From: Parus major
Taxonomy: Eukaryota; Chordata; Aves; Passeriformes; Paridae
Assembly (NCBI RefSeq): GCF_001522545.3
Contig: NC_031776.1
Location: forward strand, 37,533,957 to 37,597,956
Length of the DNA: 64,000 nucleotides
Direction: 5' to 3'
The notes under the pieces are model-generated. The model worked only from the letters and a program-made list of their open reading frames with translations, was not told the origin of the DNA and did no database searches. This document shows positions 61,806 through 64,000 of the stretch, piece after piece. The position numbers and the translations under genes are program-made. How positions within the stretch are numbered: the stretch's first letter is position 1; each line of letters begins with the position of its first letter.

Positions 61806-64000
61806 CAGAAATGGACTGCCCTGGGACCCGGCTACCAGGGCAGCCGTGGCCTCACAGCCCAGTTGCACAGCAAGGGAGCTTGGACAGGTGACTTCAGACT
61901 GAGCCTTTTGGAGTTTGTGCTCCCTCTGCCAGACTAGCTGCAGAGTAACTGGAGCACTTAAGTCCAAGTTCCATCTTGGTTATTAAACAATATCTCTGCT
62001 TTAAGTTGCGTTTTGCTCATACAAGTTTGACTGGAGGTGACCTCGCGCTCAACTGGAGCGGTTCATTGCACAGTTAAATTTTCTCATCTACTTCACTGGC
62101 AAGGATGCTTCTTCTTCAAAGAAAGCAAATAGGTGTACTTGCTTCTTAAAAGGCTGTGTTTTGTGAAAGTGCTATGAAAAAGCTGGAGTAATGGCAAAGC
62201 ATTATTAAAAAGGCTTGATCTCTACTTGATGTACAATCTGCTCTCAAAAATCAGTGCTGGTAGAAGCAGTTCAACAAGATTGTCCAGCACTGAACATTGT
62301 TTAAGAGTAGGAACAAATTGCCAACAACAGGCAATTTTGCACTGCAGTTTAACCTGAAACACTTCTGTGTATGTAGAAGGCAGAGACGAATTCTCATGCT
62401 GATGCTCGCAATTCTGATGCTGATGATGGCAAGAGGGAAGATCAAGGTAAGTCTCCAAAAACTTGAAGAGGTAACTAAATAGTATCATTATAGTTCTTCA
62501 GCAGAGAGATCTAGATGATGTCAAGGAAACTGCTAGCAAAGAATTCCCGTAGTTATATTTTAAACCTATCATTCAGCAAGTCTTCAATAGTCTGTCTTTT
62601 CCTTCATGGACATTTATTAAGAAGAGGTGTTTACTAAGGGTTCAATGAACTTGTGAACCCATTCTTACCAAGCATTAATTTTTTGTCATAGAAACTACAA
62701 AAATATATACTTCTGCTGTTGGACCTTTAGCTATGCATTATTCTTTACTAATATTTTTCCATTCACTCTGTGAAGGAGTTCAGCTAAAAATAAGGGGGTT
62801 TTATCTTCCCCACCGTCAAATATATCAGTTCCATTTTCTGAGCCACCCTAACTTCCACCAATTTGTCGCAAGCCAAACAAATTGACAAAAGCAATCTGAG
62901 TTTTGATTTCTTTGCCCTCCTTCTGCTGGAATAGTATTAATTTTATTGACTGATACTAGATCCTTTCATAAAAGGGTGAGTTCTGTAAGCACACCAGAGG
63001 TATTTGGTGTTAGCTATTAAGTTACTTAGGGTTGTCTGAGACTAACTATAATTGCCTCTCTTGTGGTCACCAGCATCTATAGATTTCTTGGCTGGCTTCT
63101 ATGTGCACTGAAATATATGGAACCAAAATAAGTTGGCGGGGGTGGGAGGAGCCTCTTACACAATTTGAGCAAGTTGAGAAATAAGACTTTTTCTTCTCAA
63201 GTCCAAGCTGTGTTCCAGCTAGGACTGAGTTGGAAGCCCAGCACAGCTGGTGCACTAAACAGCTTAGGTCTTGAAAGTTTGGCTTGATGCAGTCAGACCT
63301 GGAAATCAAATCTTCCACACCTGCCCATATGTTCTTAATGTGCATGGACATGAATAGGTGTTCATGAGCTCCCCTTTAATCTGATCTGTTTGAACTGCCA
63401 TCACATTCTGTAGTTTCAGTTATATGGAATTATGGAGTGGTCTGAGTGAAAGATCATCTCATTCCTATGAATATTAAGATGTATGCAGAATAGTAAGTGC
63501 AGCCACTCAAAATTCCAGATATCCCTCTTTTGTGAATGTTTGAAAATCCACACCAGAGGACAGTACTGATGTTGCTTCTATGCACAAGAGCTTCATCAAA
63601 AAAGACAACTACTATATAGATGCGTATGTCTAATAACACTCTAGGGCAGTAGAGATTTGGATAGCCAAGAAAGAGGCATCTGGCTTCCTAAATTCTGGGC
63701 AGCAGCTATCAAACAAGGAAGAAAGAACAGACTTTTGGAGGGGAGCAAGGAAAATTGACAACTTTGATTTGTATTCTATCGGTTTAAATTTTTCAGAAAA
63801 CAGAATGGACAAAAATCTTAGATTCATCTTTCTGGAAGCAACTACAAAGCTGATGGCTAATTAAATGTTAGTCATCCATGAAGCTGAGCAGGCCTAAGGA
63901 CTGAAAATTAACATGTTATAGAAATAATCCTGTACTAATTTATGTGCCTTACATTTTACTATTATAACAAAAAAACATTTTCAAGAACTGCACAGACAAG
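61806..64000. other. DNA right of the second CpG island
   Basis: Apart from the 62.38 kb exon candidate, no supported feature. A minus frame of 94 codons at 63067-63351 has no splice support. The rightward transcript, if real, continues beyond the window. Confidence 0.55.
62377..62446 (+). other. Candidate second exon of the rightward transcript
   Basis: The exon ends in GATCAAG|GTAAGTCT, an excellent donor. Its acceptor is either ATGTAG at 62376 or CTGCAG at 62346, both with only moderate pyrimidine tracts. From 62377 a phase-0 frame reads a hydrophilic peptide (KAETNSHADARNSDADDG...). From 62347 another frame is open too. Both give 1-base overhangs at the donor. The exon contains an imperfect 21-base tandem duplication built on ATTCTSATGCTGATG. 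Coding status is unproven, and the donor is the strongest evidence. Confidence 0.3.

Noticed and set aside
1..64000. tRNA, rRNA, CRISPR, prokaryotic promoters or operons
   Set aside because: No tRNA A/B-box pair, no rRNA segment and no regularly spaced repeat array was seen; the sequence is vertebrate.

Overview
The window looks like nuclear DNA from a bird, probably a songbird. It is AT-rich and gene-sparse. Eight remnants of the CR1 LINE, the main avian retrotransposon, are scattered through it. Most run on the minus strand and show the typical CR1 3' tail motif. Two LTR fragments resemble passerine endogenous-retrovirus LTRs. There are no operons, Shine-Dalgarno sites, phage genes or CRISPR arrays. 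A 95-base run of N at 24344-24438 is an assembly gap inside a CR1.

No known protein could be recognised in any frame. The uninterrupted reading frames of 60-190 codons are mostly chance, CpG-island or repeat frames. The two firm gene-related landmarks are CpG islands. The larger (about 52.65-53.78 kb) has three well-formed minus-strand splice donors (exon ends at 53427, 53242 and 52835), two perfect CRE palindromes and a YY1-type site. I read it as the promoter and alternative first exons of a gene running leftwards, so most of 1-52.5 kb would be intron of that gene, or intron plus a 3' end near 1.5 kb. The smaller (about 61.48-61.80 kb) has a GC box and a palindromic GCCATGGC that gives a well-placed start codon on both strands, so it may be a bidirectional promoter.

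Between the islands, on the minus strand, I can build a chain of small candidate exons with mostly matching phases (59.9, 59.5, 58.4, 56.8, 54.77 and 54.6 kb), ending at a good poly(A) signal at 54237-54242. To the right of the small island a plus-strand transcript is suggested by exon-1 donors at 61739/61800 and an exon at 62377-62446. Both models are inference from splice signals and open phase. Conservation or RNA-seq is needed to confirm them.

Layout: 1-0.78 kb, slightly GC-richer unassigned DNA; 0.79-0.9 CR1; 0.9-2.7 possible 3'UTR of the leftward gene; 2.7-4.0 the longest CR1, with reverse-transcriptase remains; 4-24 intron-like with one short CR1 at 7.2; 24.0-24.6 CR1 with gap; 24.6-33.3 intron-like; 33.35 CR1; 34.1 hAT-like remnant; 35.8 CR1; 38.8-39.8 CR1 split by an LTR insertion; 44.2 CR1; 50.4-50.8 LTR; 52.4-53.8 promoter island; 54.2-61.56 candidate minus gene; 61.5 second island; 61.8-64 candidate plus transcript.
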